NCBI GenBank assembly: GCA_022494885.1
Contig: JAGVSM010003797.1
Coordinates: 1-64,000 of the forward strand
Source: Micrasema longulum
Taxonomy: Eukaryota > Arthropoda > Insecta > Trichoptera > Brachycentridae
DNA length: 64,000 bases
Direction: 5' to 3'
Below are positions 25,501 through 50,570 of the stretch, one piece after another (position 1 is the first letter of the stretch; every line of letters begins with the position of its first letter). Under the pieces are notes generated by a model. That model was not told where the DNA came from and did not search any database. It worked only from the letters and a program-made list of their open reading frames with translations. Made by a program: the position numbers and the translations under genes.

Positions 25501-28500
25501 TATAGTAACACTTAAAGAATTATTTGCAATAGCTACTTATGCTAACGATCTGGTGTTAGCTCATTTTATATGCATATATAACAAAGTTTTTTTTTTTTTT
25601 TGCACCACAACAGGCCAGGAAGCCCAATTACAGTGGTGAATTACATCACAGAACACCCAGGCTTGAGAAAAATCACTTTTTTTTTATTTTTGTGTTCTCA
25701 CCGGGAATCGAACCCGGAACCTTAAGTGTATGAGTCAAGCGTCTTGACCACTACACCACGGAGGCGTTTTATATCTTTTGTATGCTGACATACATGTATA
25801 TGTATATTTTTCTTGTTATTTTTGTTTTTCTTTTTACATCCATGTTTTAATATTGCTTTTTAATTTTTGTATATCTTACTAACTTATTATATTGTTATAT
25901 TTTATATTGAAAAGGCACTTGTGCCGTATAATAAATAAAGGATGCATAAATTATATGGTATAGGTATACAATTCTATTTAAGGATTATGGGGGTAAAAGA
26001 AGTCTTCTGCTCCACAACATATTTGTTAATTTTAAATGTTTACATTGGATTTCATTTTTTGCGTAAATAAAAAAAATCATTGCTGCAATCATAAAACTAA
26101 TCATAGCAATATGAAATATAAATATACAACACATGTAAGTATTTATTGTTTAATGTAGGCATACTCATAGCATCGGCCTTGGCCGAGCACCACATAGAAA
26201 CGGGGCATAAGTTTTCCTTTGAGCCGATAATCTTAGGGAGGCCAAAGAACCACCAAACACGACTAGTAAAAGAAGCAATTGAGATTTACAAACATCCCGA
26301 CAACATAAACAGAGATGATGGGATGCGATTAAAAACATCCTGGTACCCAGTCATAAAGAAATTGCATAAAGATTGTAATGTAACACAGATTTGGGATACG
26401 GTATAGATCCTAAGTACATAATGGTACACATTAATCTAAACGACTACGACACGGTACAAGTCCCAAATACATAACATCACACAAAAACGACTACGACACG
26501 GTAAAAATTCTAAGTACCTAATGCAACACATATTCATACACAAATAACATCAACCCTGATGATGGACGCTGTAACGCGATCCGAAACGTCGGTAGAGAGT
26601 ACGAACGACACACGGCATAATAACCCAGAAAAACTTATTGTGCATACTCATAGCATACAAATGCAAATATATATATTATTAATAATGATGGCGGTAAAAA
26701 AATCTTACGCTTCCAAAATATTTATCCAGAAGTTCAACATATCTATGTATGAGTTCCAAACTCAGCAGTTCATTGTCCCCTTGATCAATGGCACAGCAGA
26801 AGTAGAGAGAAGCATACCTGTGCAAACAATCAACAACTTAGAAAATATTAAAATATTTACTTAAGTAATCACAGTACCTATACAAAACTCTAATTCCCAT
26901 ACCTGCTAGAAAAAAATATATGTTAAGTCAGATCTTCCAAATTAAAACAGTTTAAGTACTAGATTTGAATATCTCTAGCCATGGGAAACTAAAATGTAAT
27001 GCTAACCTGATCTACAAACAAACCAGCATGCTGTTTCTCCATAGGGGTAGACAGAGAGGATAGAATGCCGTATCACTCTGTCTTTGCATACAGTTTTTGT
27101 TTTATTTTTAAACAAGTTTTTGCAACAAATAGCGTTTTGTTAATCGGACGGGTCTGAGTTAAAGGTACATTAAAGTTAAGAGGTTTGTTTAATCAAGGAC
27201 GTCCAAACAGTTATTTAAAATTTTATACAAAATCATCAAATCACTAATTGTTCGTCTACTAGATAATGTTTTAGAGTTTAGTTTACACATTAAAGAATCA
27301 TAATAAATTTGCTCAAGAGGAATCGATAGTTTATAATTTTTAAATCTTAAGAATTTACGTTTATTACTTTTTCTAATTTATATTGATACTTCAATTCAAT
27401 TACACGTAATTTACTAAACTTAATATTATCCTCACATCCTATGCATATTTATTCATCAATATCGACGCTCCAATTATTGCTAAAACTCCACTGGGCAGCG
27501 TCACAACAGTGCCGTATTTCTTTCGTGCGCTATTTATTATTATTTTTTTATTTATTTATTAACGGACATTGTCCATGTATACAATTTATAAGGTTTAAAT
27601 ATTACAATAAAAGAATAGTTTAAAACATTTTAAAAAAAGAAAAGAAGCATTGACAAACATAAGGGACAGCGAGAGAAGATCTGGACTATTTATTTAGTGC
27701 TCGTTTAAATCGTTGTAAACTTAAACCAAAAAAGTCCAGATCTTGTATTGAGTTAACAATACGACAAAGACGGGTCATTGGAGAATTAAGGCCATAGTTT
27801 GTTCTATACTGATCGATGAACATTACTTCATTGTTTCTCAATCTACGAGTCGGAATATTGAATTTTACTTGTCCCAGTAATGATGGAACATTGATTATAC
27901 CATTTAGTATGCCGAACATATATATGGAGTCAATATTAGTTCTACATTTTTGTAGACTAGAAATATTTAACATTGACTCTATTTCGGCATAAGAATAATT
28001 ATCTCTCTCAAGCCCAAGCATCCACGCTATTTTTCGAAGCAAGCGATGTTGGACTGATTCAATGTGATTTATGCGATTGACATAGAATGGAGACCAGACC
28101 ACGGAGGCATATTCTAGAAGAGGGCGAGCAGTTGGGCAATAAAGAGTTTTGATTGTACGGACATTAGTAAAATCAGAGGATATTATGTTAATGAAACCAA
28201 GTAATTTCAGTGATTTATTTACTGTATTATCTATATGCTCGTTGTATGTCAGTTTATAGTCCGAAACAACTCCTAAATCTTTGATGGACTTAACTACATC
28301 AATTTTGGAGTTTTCTAATAGGTACTCGAAGGAAATTGGTTGTTTTGTTCTATGAAATTACATTATTTTGCATTTTTTTATATTTAGTTCTAATTTATTG
28401 ACTTTACACCATCGCTTAAAAGATGAGCTATGAACTAAGACCCCCTCAATACTTACTAACATGCCTCTTCTAGATTTCTGATATTTTTCATGATCACACA

Positions 28501-29014
28501 ATCGATGAGATAAACTATAAAAATTAAAGAATAGAATTACTTACCTTTTATATACAACTTTAACATCTTTCCACTCGAGGAACGAACACATTTTTGGCTT
28601 TCGAGCGAGTACCGTTGTAATCAATTCCCTGGTTATCTTCTTTTTCAACTTATCCGGGTGTGCTACGTACCATTTTTGTAACCGCAGTTTCCCTTGGCGG
28701 CTAAATAATAACATAAACTGCATCTGTAATTGATAAAGCGAAAATTAAACAAATATATATTCGTTATTAAACAAAAAAAATGTTTTCATCAGAAAATAAA
28801 AGTTTTAAATAATTGTTGATTGCTAGAATCGCTATTTCAACTTCCTCTAACGCGAGTTTTATAATAAAAGAAGTATGTTCACGCTCCATTTCACACGAAA
28901 CCGACTATAATCAACTACAATGCCTACATGTTTATGACCAATTGATTCTAAGAATGATAATATGAATTATAAATCATTTCTGGAATACAATTCAGATAAA
29001 ACATATCATACCAT
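22512..29014 (-). CDS. AP-1sigma: AP-1 complex subunit sigma, copy A (3' end not found)
   Basis: Encodes the small sigma subunit of the AP-1 clathrin adaptor, which sorts cargo at the trans-Golgi and endosomes. Exons on the - strand: ATG alone at 29014-29012 (donor GTATGA); 28723-28545; 26817-26709; 22649-22512. Phases join cleanly (3, 179, 109 and 138 nt) into 143 residues. They cover the longin-like core: [17 protein letters not shown] near the start, then [24 protein letters not shown], and [17 protein letters not shown] at the end. An exon holding only the initiator Met is a known feature of this family. The last ~14 residues should follow after the donor at 22511, but no such exon was found. 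Intron 3 (22650-26708) is packed with transposons. The protein is nearly identical to the copy at 52561-55669, with a few conservative changes (for example AIDQGD versus AIEQQD). No disabling mutation was seen. Confidence 0.85.
22844..23056 (+). mobile_element. tRNA-derived SINE, family 3
   Basis: The head is GTGCCGTGGCGCAATTGG, with a decayed B box (GGTTCTATTCC). The body has CTCAGTTGGTCTGGG, CCTTCTTCCATATCCC and a small inverted repeat before GCGGGTTATT and an A-rich end. It matches the copy at 42266-42472 throughout. It lies antisense in an AP-1 sigma A intron. Confidence 0.8.
23150..23530 (+). mobile_element. LINE 3' end fragment (reverse transcriptase C-terminus and tail)
   Basis: The frame from 23160 to 23371 ends with a block resembling LINE C-termini ([10 protein letters not shown], then a Lys-rich tail). 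It is followed by non-coding sequence ending in GTGAATAAATAGAAT. Similar debris is at 33176-33370. Non-functional. Confidence 0.5.
23850..24783. mobile_element. pogo/Tigger-like DNA transposon remnant (TA-flanked, ~0.93 kb)
   Basis: The left end is TA then CAGTCGAACATGGTTATTAC. The right end is GTTATAACCAAGTTCGACTG then TA (24784-24785). The ends are inverted repeats of over 20 bp starting CAGTCGAAC, with a TA target duplication as in pogo-type elements. Subterminal motifs such as CTCGTTATA and GTTACATCCGAG recur inside. No intact transposase. It sits in an AP-1 sigma A intron. Confidence 0.7.
24800..25560 (+). mobile_element. Jockey-like LINE reverse transcriptase fragment, heavily decayed
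   Basis: Conceptual reading on the + strand shows LINE RT blocks in order: NVDKCK near 24830, RDLGVIFE near 24935, an 'FKSHINHI' block near 24967, a '[10 protein letters not shown]' block near 25100, and a 'RVQ' block near 25155. Several in-frame stops break it. Antisense to the host gene AP-1 sigma A. Confidence 0.7.
25600..25766 (-). mobile_element. tRNA-derived SINE, family 1
   Basis: Same organisation as the copy at 7086-7260: head GCCTCCGTGGTGTAG, B box GGTTCGATTCC, tail GTGGTGCA followed by a long A-run on the - strand. It is inserted at the end of the jockey-like fragment. Confidence 0.85.
26146..26406 (+). pseudogene. Penelope-like element: C-terminal GIY-YIG endonuclease fragment
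   Basis: An open 86-residue frame carries the tail of the GIY-YIG endonuclease of Penelope-like retroelements: [11 protein letters not shown], then an '[17 protein letters not shown]' block and 'SWYPVI'. These are the His, Glu and Asn-Arg-(Glu/Asp)-Asp-Gly positions typical of that domain. The reverse transcriptase part upstream is missing, so it is 5'-truncated. Known biology: this endonuclease nicks target DNA to prime reverse transcription. The fragment is followed within ~150 bp by a hammerhead-like motif, which agrees with the known presence of hammerhead ribozymes in Penelope-like elements. It lies antisense in an AP-1 sigma A intron, about 90 bp from exon 26709-26817. Confidence 0.75.
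26395..26539 (+). repeat. Tandem repeat of about three 45-53 bp units at the Penelope fragment's 3' end
   Basis: Units start at about 26395, 26448 and 26495. Each begins with a GACACGGTA-like block (GATACGGTA in the first), contains TAAGTACATAA or a variant, and ends near AACGACTAC. The first unit overlaps the endonuclease stop codon at 26404-26406. Confidence 0.75.
26554..26592 (+). ncRNA. Hammerhead-ribozyme-like motif linked to the Penelope-like element
   Basis: CTGATGA (26556-26562) matches the CUGANGA core. A stem can form between GGACGC (26564-26569) and GCG-A-TCC (one bulged A), directly followed by GAAAC (26583-26587) and GTC (26588-26590). This is the core plus stem II of a hammerhead. 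Stem III would be minimal or absent in this order, so self-cleavage by a single unit is doubtful. Similar motifs are at 50820-50854 and 11089-11118. Confidence 0.55.
27030..27090 (-). repeat. Short LINE 3' fragment
   Basis: Blocks such as GGGGTAGACAGAGAGGATAG and CACTCTGTCTTTGCATACAG match the LINE tail at 32235-32283, which is in the same orientation. Confidence 0.5.
27540..28450 (-). mobile_element. Jockey-like LINE, 3' part of reverse transcriptase with tail
   Basis: The - strand frame from 28102 to 27686 is open for 138 residues: a VWSPFY block, then [12 protein letters not shown], and a C-terminus ending [16 protein letters not shown]. Upstream decayed frames (to ~28450) show a [14 protein letters not shown] block and a KDLGVV-like block. 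The 3' end near 27540 has a small self-complementary tail (GGACA...TGTCC) and an A-rich end. A second 3' fragment of the same family is at 54830-55095 on the + strand. It sits ~100 bp from the AP-1 sigma A exon ending at 28545, in the sense direction. Confidence 0.75.
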
Positions 29015-30214
29015 TGTGATGAATTATACAAAACTATTTCCTTGTAAATTAGCAATTAAACGAAACTGCCTACGGAAGATTTCGGGAAACCTCCCATCGG
29101 GAAATTGAAAATGCGAAGAATGATCAAATGACAAAATGACAGATTCACAAATTGACAGATGACGTCCTAAGTCCTAAGCATTTCACTTATTAGTACTGTT
29201 ACTGGCACTAAAATTATAAATCGAATAGCTTTGTTTTAAATCGAAGAACCGATTATTAAGATTTTTAATAAATGATAAAATTATTGTGAATTAAAACCAA
29301 AAAGTTTGTTAATACCATTAAATGCAATATCTTGATTGTTCTCAAATCACCACCAATATTTAATAAACATCAATTGTACAGTAGTCATCCAATATTCATA
29401 ATTAAAATAGTATATATTATTTATTTTCGTAGGTTATCTATTTTTTCTTCATCCTCAAGATAAATTTCAACAAAAAATTGCTCTCTAAAAAATTTATTAA
29501 TTGGAGCATTATTATAAACAAGAACAATGTTCCGTTGTATTCGTAGCACAAACGATTTGTATTTGCATTACATAAAAACTCTAAAACTACAGCTGGGATG
29601 GACTTACTTACCCAGCGTGTATTTAAAACATTAGTTTTTTATATTCACTATCATATTATATAGTATCGACTGTAACCTCAATTAATTACATTAAAAAAAT
29701 AGTTGAAAGTAGGTTTTTTTGTGTTTACTATAATCACATGTATTCTGACTTATGGGGCACTTTGACGAATTTTCGTTTCGTTATATTTATGTATCTTGTT
29801 AACAGCAAAATTTTCATTCATAATTATTTATTTACAATAATGTATGACGGAAAACCAATGCATGATTCGGAAATCAATTAGTAGTTATTGACTATTCGAT
29901 TATTTCATAAATCTACGGGTTTATGTTTGTACGTAACTATTTCATTTATATTTTAGATTTTCTTTCGTGTCTATGGATACCTAATAGATTATATTGGTCG
30001 AAACAGCGTGTGTACAATAAAAATATAATTGGTCGAATTTCTGTCAAAATTATCAGCAGCTGTCAACTGTCAGTGATTGTCATTAGTTGTCAGTGTGCTG
30101 TCATTCCCGCATTTTAGCCTTAGCTCGTTTCCATGTTGTGTGTTTGTGAGCAGATGTGGGTGGTTTGATCAATGAAGTTAAATTTTTTGCTATCCCCCAT
30201 TATTTTTCTATAAA
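29015..30214. promoter_or_regulatory. Head-to-head intergenic region between AP-1 sigma A and XYLB
   Basis: The start codons of the two divergently transcribed genes are 1.2 kb apart, so both promoters must lie here. I saw no well-placed TATA box. A GTTGTCAGTG-type repeat of small motifs (CAGTGATTGTCATTAGTTG) lies at 30070-30100, about 120 bp before the XYLB start. Promoter position is inferred from geometry only. Confidence 0.45.
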
Positions 30215-43139
<12,925 letters not shown>

Positions 43140-44169
43140 ACTGCCCAGACACAGGAAAGTATCATATTAGAAATACTTAATAACTTCTGAATATTAACGT
43201 CCAAGTCTCCGGTAGTCTTGGTTTAAGCTCACTGTATGTAACTTACCATTGAAATGAAAGGCAGCTATTTAATCCGAAAATTAGATTTGACCACTTAATG
43301 CTAGGTTTTTTTTTTTACTTAAGTCTACAATTATTTGCATTCATTTGTCATTAAAAAGTCATTGAAAAATTCATAATTTTCTTGGAATATTTAACTTTCA
43401 ATTTGACAGTAGTACATGTATGGTTTAAAGTAAATTTTATTTGACACATACTGAGATACTTTTGTTGGTGACTGTTTTTTATAGGGACATAATATCTCAT
43501 CCTACCATATAATTACTTCAGTTTCACGTAGGCCATATCCATATTTTAACTACCAATGTCTTTTGAACTGATAGCTATAGCCATCATTCCTTAAATGAGG
43601 GACACAATTTTGATAGCAATAGCCGACATAACCGTGAAAGAGTTAAAGTTACGTGGCATAAATTGTAGTCCAAAAACTTATCAGTGAGACGCAAGTTTTT
43701 AATCAGTTTTTTATATCCACATTATATGTAATACATTCGACAATATAACATTTACGGAATATAATACGTATACTGTTAAGTACCAAGGAAATATTTTATA
43801 TTTTTTCATTTTAAGATCTTCTGTGTGATAGTTGGTCTCTGTGAGGTCATTAAATGTTGAATATTGAAACATAATTTGTTTATATGTAGATTTCTTTCCA
43901 TTAGTCTAAAAAATGACATTGACTTGGGGTATGTTTCACCTTCAGATGCGGAACTCCAAATGGTAGAAGAATAATCGCTTTCTGAATGTTGTATATACCT
44001 ACACATCTCCCCATACACTAGATGTTACATGAAAAAATATATACATATATAAATTAAATAAAAACTGAAATAATAGAAATTGTGAAATTATCACATCAAA
44101 ACACATCCTCAACACAACTGCATTTAAATTAAAATAATTGTATCATAGTATTTTGTTAAAAAAGTTGTT

Positions 44170-44290
44170 TTAATAGGAGCTGCTCATTTTTGCCTTGCTT
44201 GCCTGGTACAAGGCTTATATCAACTGCAATAGGTGCGTTTTTTCCAGCTGCTTTAACAATTGTGTGAGGATCTGGCGGGATGGTTATATA
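44170..44290 (+). repeat. Interspersed repeat, copy 1 (pair with 48805-48930)
   Basis: Shared blocks in the same order are GCTCATTTTTGCCTTGCTTG, ACAAGGCTTAT, ACTGCAA, GTGTGAGGATCTGGCGGGAT. The partner at 48805 has TTATTTTTGCCTCGCTACAA, GGCTTATTA and GAATCTGGTGGGATAATGG. The last block resembles a LINE-encoded segment, but the family was not assigned. Confidence 0.55.
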
Positions 44291-45599
44291 TGTTAAAAAG
44301 TTTGAGTTTAAAAAAAGAGTGTTCAAGGATGTATTTCGTCTAGAAAAATATTGTCAGGCAAGCATTAACTAAATCATATTCCTCAGCCAAGCATTAATTA
44401 AAGGTGGTTAACTATCACTTAACTTGTATATATATATATCTTATATATTATTATTATTATTCTAGTGTAAAATTATTCATAAATCTATCCATTATTGGTA
44501 AATAATAATGTTTTCGTACTCACCGCACTCCGAAAAATGCATTATTTGATAATACTTTGATAAATATGCAATCCTATTTTTTATGCATATTTTTTTGTCA
44601 TAATTTATATTCATTCCAAACCTAATTACTTCACATTCCATAATATACCTATGTCATTTCTATGCATAATATTATAAGCAATATTCAGTCTTATCAAATT
44701 TAATGAACTGAATATTTATTTCTATTTAATTAAAAAAATATTACAAAAAATTTCTCCATAATATCATATTTAACTTTTATTAGGGAAACAATGAAAATTG
44801 CGTATTTTATGACCTGCTGTTCAAGTGCAGTTTTTGTCCAGACACGGTGAAGTAAACATGTCTGTGAGTTTTTATTTTTATTTTGAACTATTGTTTGGCA
44901 TTATTTACGAGTAATAAAACCTATATTATTGACACATCAAGCACTGTATGTTACCAGGATTTGAATGCCAGCAAGGCCACTGACACCATTATGGAGTTTA
45001 TGGTGAAGTGCTAACAGCACTTACATGACAATTTTAGTTTCGCAAATCGGGCAATAGAAATCTAAAAGATGAACCTTAATATCTGGACAGTCTTCAAAAT
45101 TTTATGATGACATATTAAAATCCCTGGTCTGGTCAGACCCTCGATTAACCATTGAGGAATTATTGCAGGGACTCAAATCCCTACGGCCAACAACGCAGTT
45201 ACATTTACAAAGCATTGGGGAAAAAAATAGAATGAGAATTTAGCTGAGAATGCACAATTTCTCTATGGCCCCCATATTATTTTTTTTTATATATTTTGCT
45301 TGCTGTGATGTTAATTTTGTATTTTATTAAATTTTATATGTATTTCTTATTACACACAATGCATTTACATAATCATCGGTAGCTAATTTTATATATTAAA
45401 TATTAATTTAAAAATAGTCCATTGACCGCATTTTAATAAATTATATGATTTAGTTGTTTAATTATAATAATGTGCAATAATATGTTTTATAATATAAATA
45501 TACTTTGTGGATCCATAGCATAAATGCATTAAGCTTGCATTACATGGGTCAGAAAATGTAACAAGATTTGACCCAATGAATAATGGTCATGTAATACAC

Positions 45600-45830
45600 A
45601 AATGAGGAAATTCAGTGGTTTTTTTTTATATTTCTCAATAGACTATCAAAATAAGCCAACAAAAATATTTTTATGTATCGTATTATCATCGCTATGATTT
45701 TTTAAAGTTTTGTAATTTTTTAATTGCACGTGTTCTCTTCAGTGAGTTGTCTTGATTGGTGGGTTGGCTTCCCGGAAACCGGAAATCTATCACAACGCTC
45801 TATCATTGGTTCTATTCAATAAACTTCAGT
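45600..45830. repeat. Interspersed repeat, copy 1 (pair with 61140-61385)
   Basis: Both copies have, in order, AGACTATCAAAATAAGCCAA or its variant, TATTATCATCGCTATGATTT, and CCGGAAATCTATCACAAC, followed by ATTGGT/ATTGGC. The copy at 61140 carries an extra ~60 bp in the middle. Class unknown; no coding frame. Confidence 0.6.
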
Positions 45831-46365
45831 ACCTACTAGGTATTAAAGTTTATTAAATTAAATTTACATTATTTATCTAGAATCAATCAAAATGAATTTA
45901 CTGCTAACATGTTAGTTGCAAAAATGTGCTTGCAAAAAAATGATATTTAATTTCGATTACATTCCAAAATCATATTTGTATGTAATTAAGAATTTTCTAA
46001 AGGCAAAGAAATGGACATTTCTGGAATTACAATTTTGTGATAGTTTGTGATTATTGACTCTAAATTATACCAGTGGCAAACATTCCATTTTTTATATCTA
46101 TTTTTCCATGTGTATAATTTTAAGTAGTAAAAATCAGATTTAATGCTGGCAACACCAAATTATAAATATCTTGTTTTGTGATTGGTAACTTCAAGGTCAC
46201 AACATTACTTGATACTACTGCTGTTTTAAAAGTGCTATCATATAGAAAAAACATAAATGATCACTTCGTCCTCAAAACTGTAAATATAAAATATATTATT
46301 TATTTATTTAACCAGATTTTATTTACTGTTGATTATATTAGATATTTTATTATTATTAATACATA

Positions 46366-46410
46366 GAAAAGTCGGTAAGTGGTTATATTCAAATATTTAT
46401 GAATATTTAG
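46366..46410 (+). repeat. Fragment of the fold-back family at 10580-11180
   Basis: ACATAGAAAAGTCGGTAAGT and GGTTATATTCAAATATTT match the outer part of the right arm at 11124-11165 with few changes. Confidence 0.6.
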
Positions 46411-48179
46411 ATATTTTATTAATTTTATGATAAATTAAAATGTTATATTCAAATGTCAAAGAGGTAAATAAAATAAATAAAAAGCAACAGAATCATATAA
46501 GAAATGTCTTCCACTTAATAATACATTGCTCAACATTACATTCAATATGTTATAACACCAGTTCAATGAGTTTTGCTGCTGTTGAATCTGTTTATAAATA
46601 AACTGAAAAATACTTCATTTTTTATGTGTAAAATGTATATTTATGTGGGTAATAGAACAAGTTTATTTGTAAGTTTCACATTAAATATTAATGTTTGAAT
46701 AAGAATAATATATCCACGCTATTTTTTATTCACCGCTCAGCGCCAACGGTATGCGTGACAGAAAAACCAATCAATGTGTTCTGTTTTTTAAATTTTTTAA
46801 TATTCATGTTTTTTTTATTCGTATCTTTAGCGAATTTCCTGATTCTCTTGTAAATTTCCACATTTTTAAGAGGAAATTATGTTATGCATTGTATTTAATG
46901 CAATAATATTTACTATGCTTAATAATATTATCATAATAATTCATTATTAATATCATCACTAAGAATGTAATTAAAAACTATTATATACACGCTACACGTT
47001 AAAAAGCTCGGCTTTATTTTTAAACTAACTGTAAAACATTTTATAATAATTTCATACAATGTTCGCATTTAACTATACAGATTATATATGTACACAAAGT
47101 GTTATTAAAATATTTTTAATAAATATTATTTGGTTTTGTATTTCCCTTCCCTTAACCTGTAAGGGTAGAATCATGAAAAATAATTTATAAGAAACATCAC
47201 TTCCCATCATTCCAACAGAAACAATATTACTGATGATTGAACTGTCAATCCTATGTGGATAGTTGGGTTGGTAAGTGATTGAAATCTCATATTGAAATTT
47301 TAAAAATCCCATGAGAAAAGAGGAACCTGTATAAAAACTCCTACAACTGCCTTTCCTATTATGCTCTGTGCGCATGGTACAGAAATTCTATTTTTAAAAA
47401 ACACTTTCATATTCTGAGATAAAATAAGTTTAAAAATACTCTAAATGAATTGAACCTCTTCAAAGCAATTAAATTATCACAGTAATTCTATCAAAGTTTG
47501 GGAATATTTCGAAAACCTGGGTACATAAATACCTTGCATGGGCAGCTGTCTTGTTCGTTTCTTGGGCCTTAAGTTAAATTTAAAAGTTTTCCTGTAATAT
47601 TTAAATTTTCTTACGTATAAGTCAAAATAGATTTTCTTTTTCATAAACATGACTGATAGAAGCAAAAAGAAAAAAAGGGGTTTATTTTCATACAAAATTA
47701 TCTATTCGAAATTAATCGCTGTCTTTGCATCAGTTTTGATAATACATATCGACGGAAAAAAGCTAAATGACTGTATAAAGATGACTGAATAATGAAACTG
47801 AATAATATGAATTTTCCAGAAGTTTTTTTTTATTTTTTATTATTTTATTTTTTTACAATATACATAAGAGGTAAAACAGAGTATTAAACAAATAAATCAT
47901 AATAACATAGCAATGAAATACATATTAAAAGTAAAAATAGTAAACAAAAAACTCCCACAAAGGCGTGGCCTGTTCGTGGATATACAAGAAAATGTTAATG
48001 AATTTTTGCTCTTATAATAAATAATGGACAGTTATAATATTTTGTGTAACATAAAAAAGAGAAAATAAAATATTCTGTAAAATATTTGATGGTTTTTTTT
48101 ATAGTAATTAAAAAAGGAAATAAAAAAATATAAAAGAAAACATAAAAATATTCCTTATTATTTAAAGGGCAACAAAATA

Positions 48180-48380
48180 AATCATGGAAAAAAATATTTC
48201 ATATCTTTAGTTTGAATCCAGGATAGTGCGTGTTTTTTAACAGAAGGAAAATTTTGAAAGTTTGAAATCAATGAAATATTATCAGTTAAAAAAGAAGGAA
48301 AAATTTTTGGGCCTATAAAATATGCATGTCTCTGTGCAAGCCTTGTTTTACAATGTGGTATTTCTAACACACGATTCCTT
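48180..48380 (-). mobile_element. Decayed LINE C-terminal fragment
   Basis: The - strand reading includes VLEIPHCKTRLAQRHAYFIG and GPKIFPSFL, resembling the end of LINE reverse transcriptase ORFs. It continues decayed toward 47830, where A/T tracts occur. Confidence 0.5.
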
Positions 48381-48804
48381 CTTTGACTTGATCTATGTGA
48401 ATTACTTGTAAATAAATTTTGGTTCTTAAATATATATTTTAAACATTGAAAACAATATATTTGTCATAGGTCTAAAAGTTTAGCTTCTTGGAACAATTTG
48501 AAAAAGTGCAATTTTCGTGAAGTTGATTAGAGATTTTAAAAATAAACTTATTTTTATTTTAAATCAAATTTAAAACAGGCAGGTGTTATTAGGGCTACGT
48601 AGGATGACATTTAAATGAAAACCTAAAGGACAATTTGTAAAAGTATGTTAAATTCTGCGTGATATAAATCCTTTGATTTTATAAAGCTCGTACAAGAGGG
48701 TTTTCAAATTTCAGAATTTACATCGATAAAATTAAAGTGGTATGTACAACTCAATTTCGGCCATAGCGGTACTTCAGTCACATAACCTTTTAACAGTTAG
48801 TATG

Positions 48805-48930
48805 TATTTAAAAAAAATGTTTTTTTAGGTGGAAGTTGCTTATTTTTGCCTCGCTACAAGGCTTATTACTTACTGCAAACGGTATGTTCCTTCTAAGTGC
48901 TCTAACTATAGTGTAAGAATCTGGTGGGAT
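48805..48930 (+). repeat. Interspersed repeat, copy 2 (pair with 44170-44290)
   Basis: See the blocks listed for the partner; the order and orientation are the same. Confidence 0.55.
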
Positions 48931-50570
48931 AATGGACTGTGGCCTTGTTAAGGAACTTCTCCGCATTTGCTTTATGAAAAGGAAACCACAGAAAACTCAT
49001 TCAGGAAAAGCCGTCTATTGACAGACATCAACAGACCTTCTGTTCCACCTGGACAGTTTTTGTCATTTTGTGTCCATTTATTTTGACAAATGCCTTTACT
49101 ATTTTTACCATGCATACAATTACCTCACGTACATTGTCGATATGTATAGGTGTACATTAGAACCTTATTGACAAATTCTTTTTTACTGCCATTGCTTTTA
49201 AACAAAAATAAAAAAAACAACAAAAAGTCAATTGATGGTTGGGTTTGATAAAAAACACTTTTGATTTAAAATTCTTTATCTTCTTATTATATTTTTGAAA
49301 AAGTCAAATACAAGAACTAAAAATACTGCTGATAAAATATACATGTATAGTATGAATACAATACAAAGTTGTTAACATTAATTCAGAAATTATTCAGCAT
49401 AGAAATAATATGCGCCATTACAAAATATAACATATTATTACTTTACAATATTGACTTAATAGAATACCAGTATATAAGATTATAAAATAATTTCAATAAA
49501 ATACTCTGACCAAATTTCAACTTTTATTTTAAGCACAAACCGCAAATGTTTATTAAAAAATAATTATGGTAATGCACTTTTAGCAATATACAATTTGTCT
49601 TTAACAGATATGTATTGCAAATATCGAATCAATGATTTTTATATTGATATAACCTGTTTACAAGAACATTAATTAGTCAAACCATTTCCTTTGTAAAGAC
49701 GTAAAATTAAACTAGAGCAAATACATATTTATTAAAAATTGTACAAACATTGATATCATATACTACAACCAGGATAGAGGACATTTTTGAGAAGCACATA
49801 TGAAAGTGTAGGTATTTACAGGGCTAAAGAGCTGCTATCATTGGCTTGTTTAAGTGATCATTTAATACATTGTAATATTCATCATTTTACCTGTTTGGAT
49901 GACTATATTCCTTCAATTTTTCATCTGATGATTTTTGTTAAAAAGATTCGTGTTTTTTGGAATTGATTGACAATTTTTTTCCATTCATTATAGCTTCAAA
50001 GTTGTATTTGCAATGTGCTAATCTAAAAGGTCATAAGATGTCTAAAATGGAACCGAATAAGTGGTAGGAGCTTTCAATGTAAATTTTTATTAAGCAAAAA
50101 AGCTAAAATCGTCTCCATCTCTTATAATAAATATCAATTTTGATAAACTCCCTAGTGGGTAAAATTAAGTATTTGTCTATAAACATTTGAACATACTTAA
50201 AATATTGTTGATTATATGTAGTATTTCAAGTACCTAATACATTTGCTTGACCATGTTAAGTTTAATTTAGTGTAAAATTAAAGAAACATAAAATCAAATT
50301 GTTTGACATGGAAAATCACAAAGTTAATGGTTCAAATATTTAATCTTATAATTTGGACAATTTAAGAAATGAAAGTGTTACTAGTAATATTATACTTGTA
50401 GGTACAATAAATACAAATTAATATCACAAGATCGTAAAAATTACCATATTGTCAAAATAATTGTAAATATTAGAAATTCATCACTAATTCAATTTTAAGA
50501 ATATTTCATTTACTAAAAAAACATTAACAATAATACTGTTTTCAAACAATCAATCATCAGTATGTCTCTT

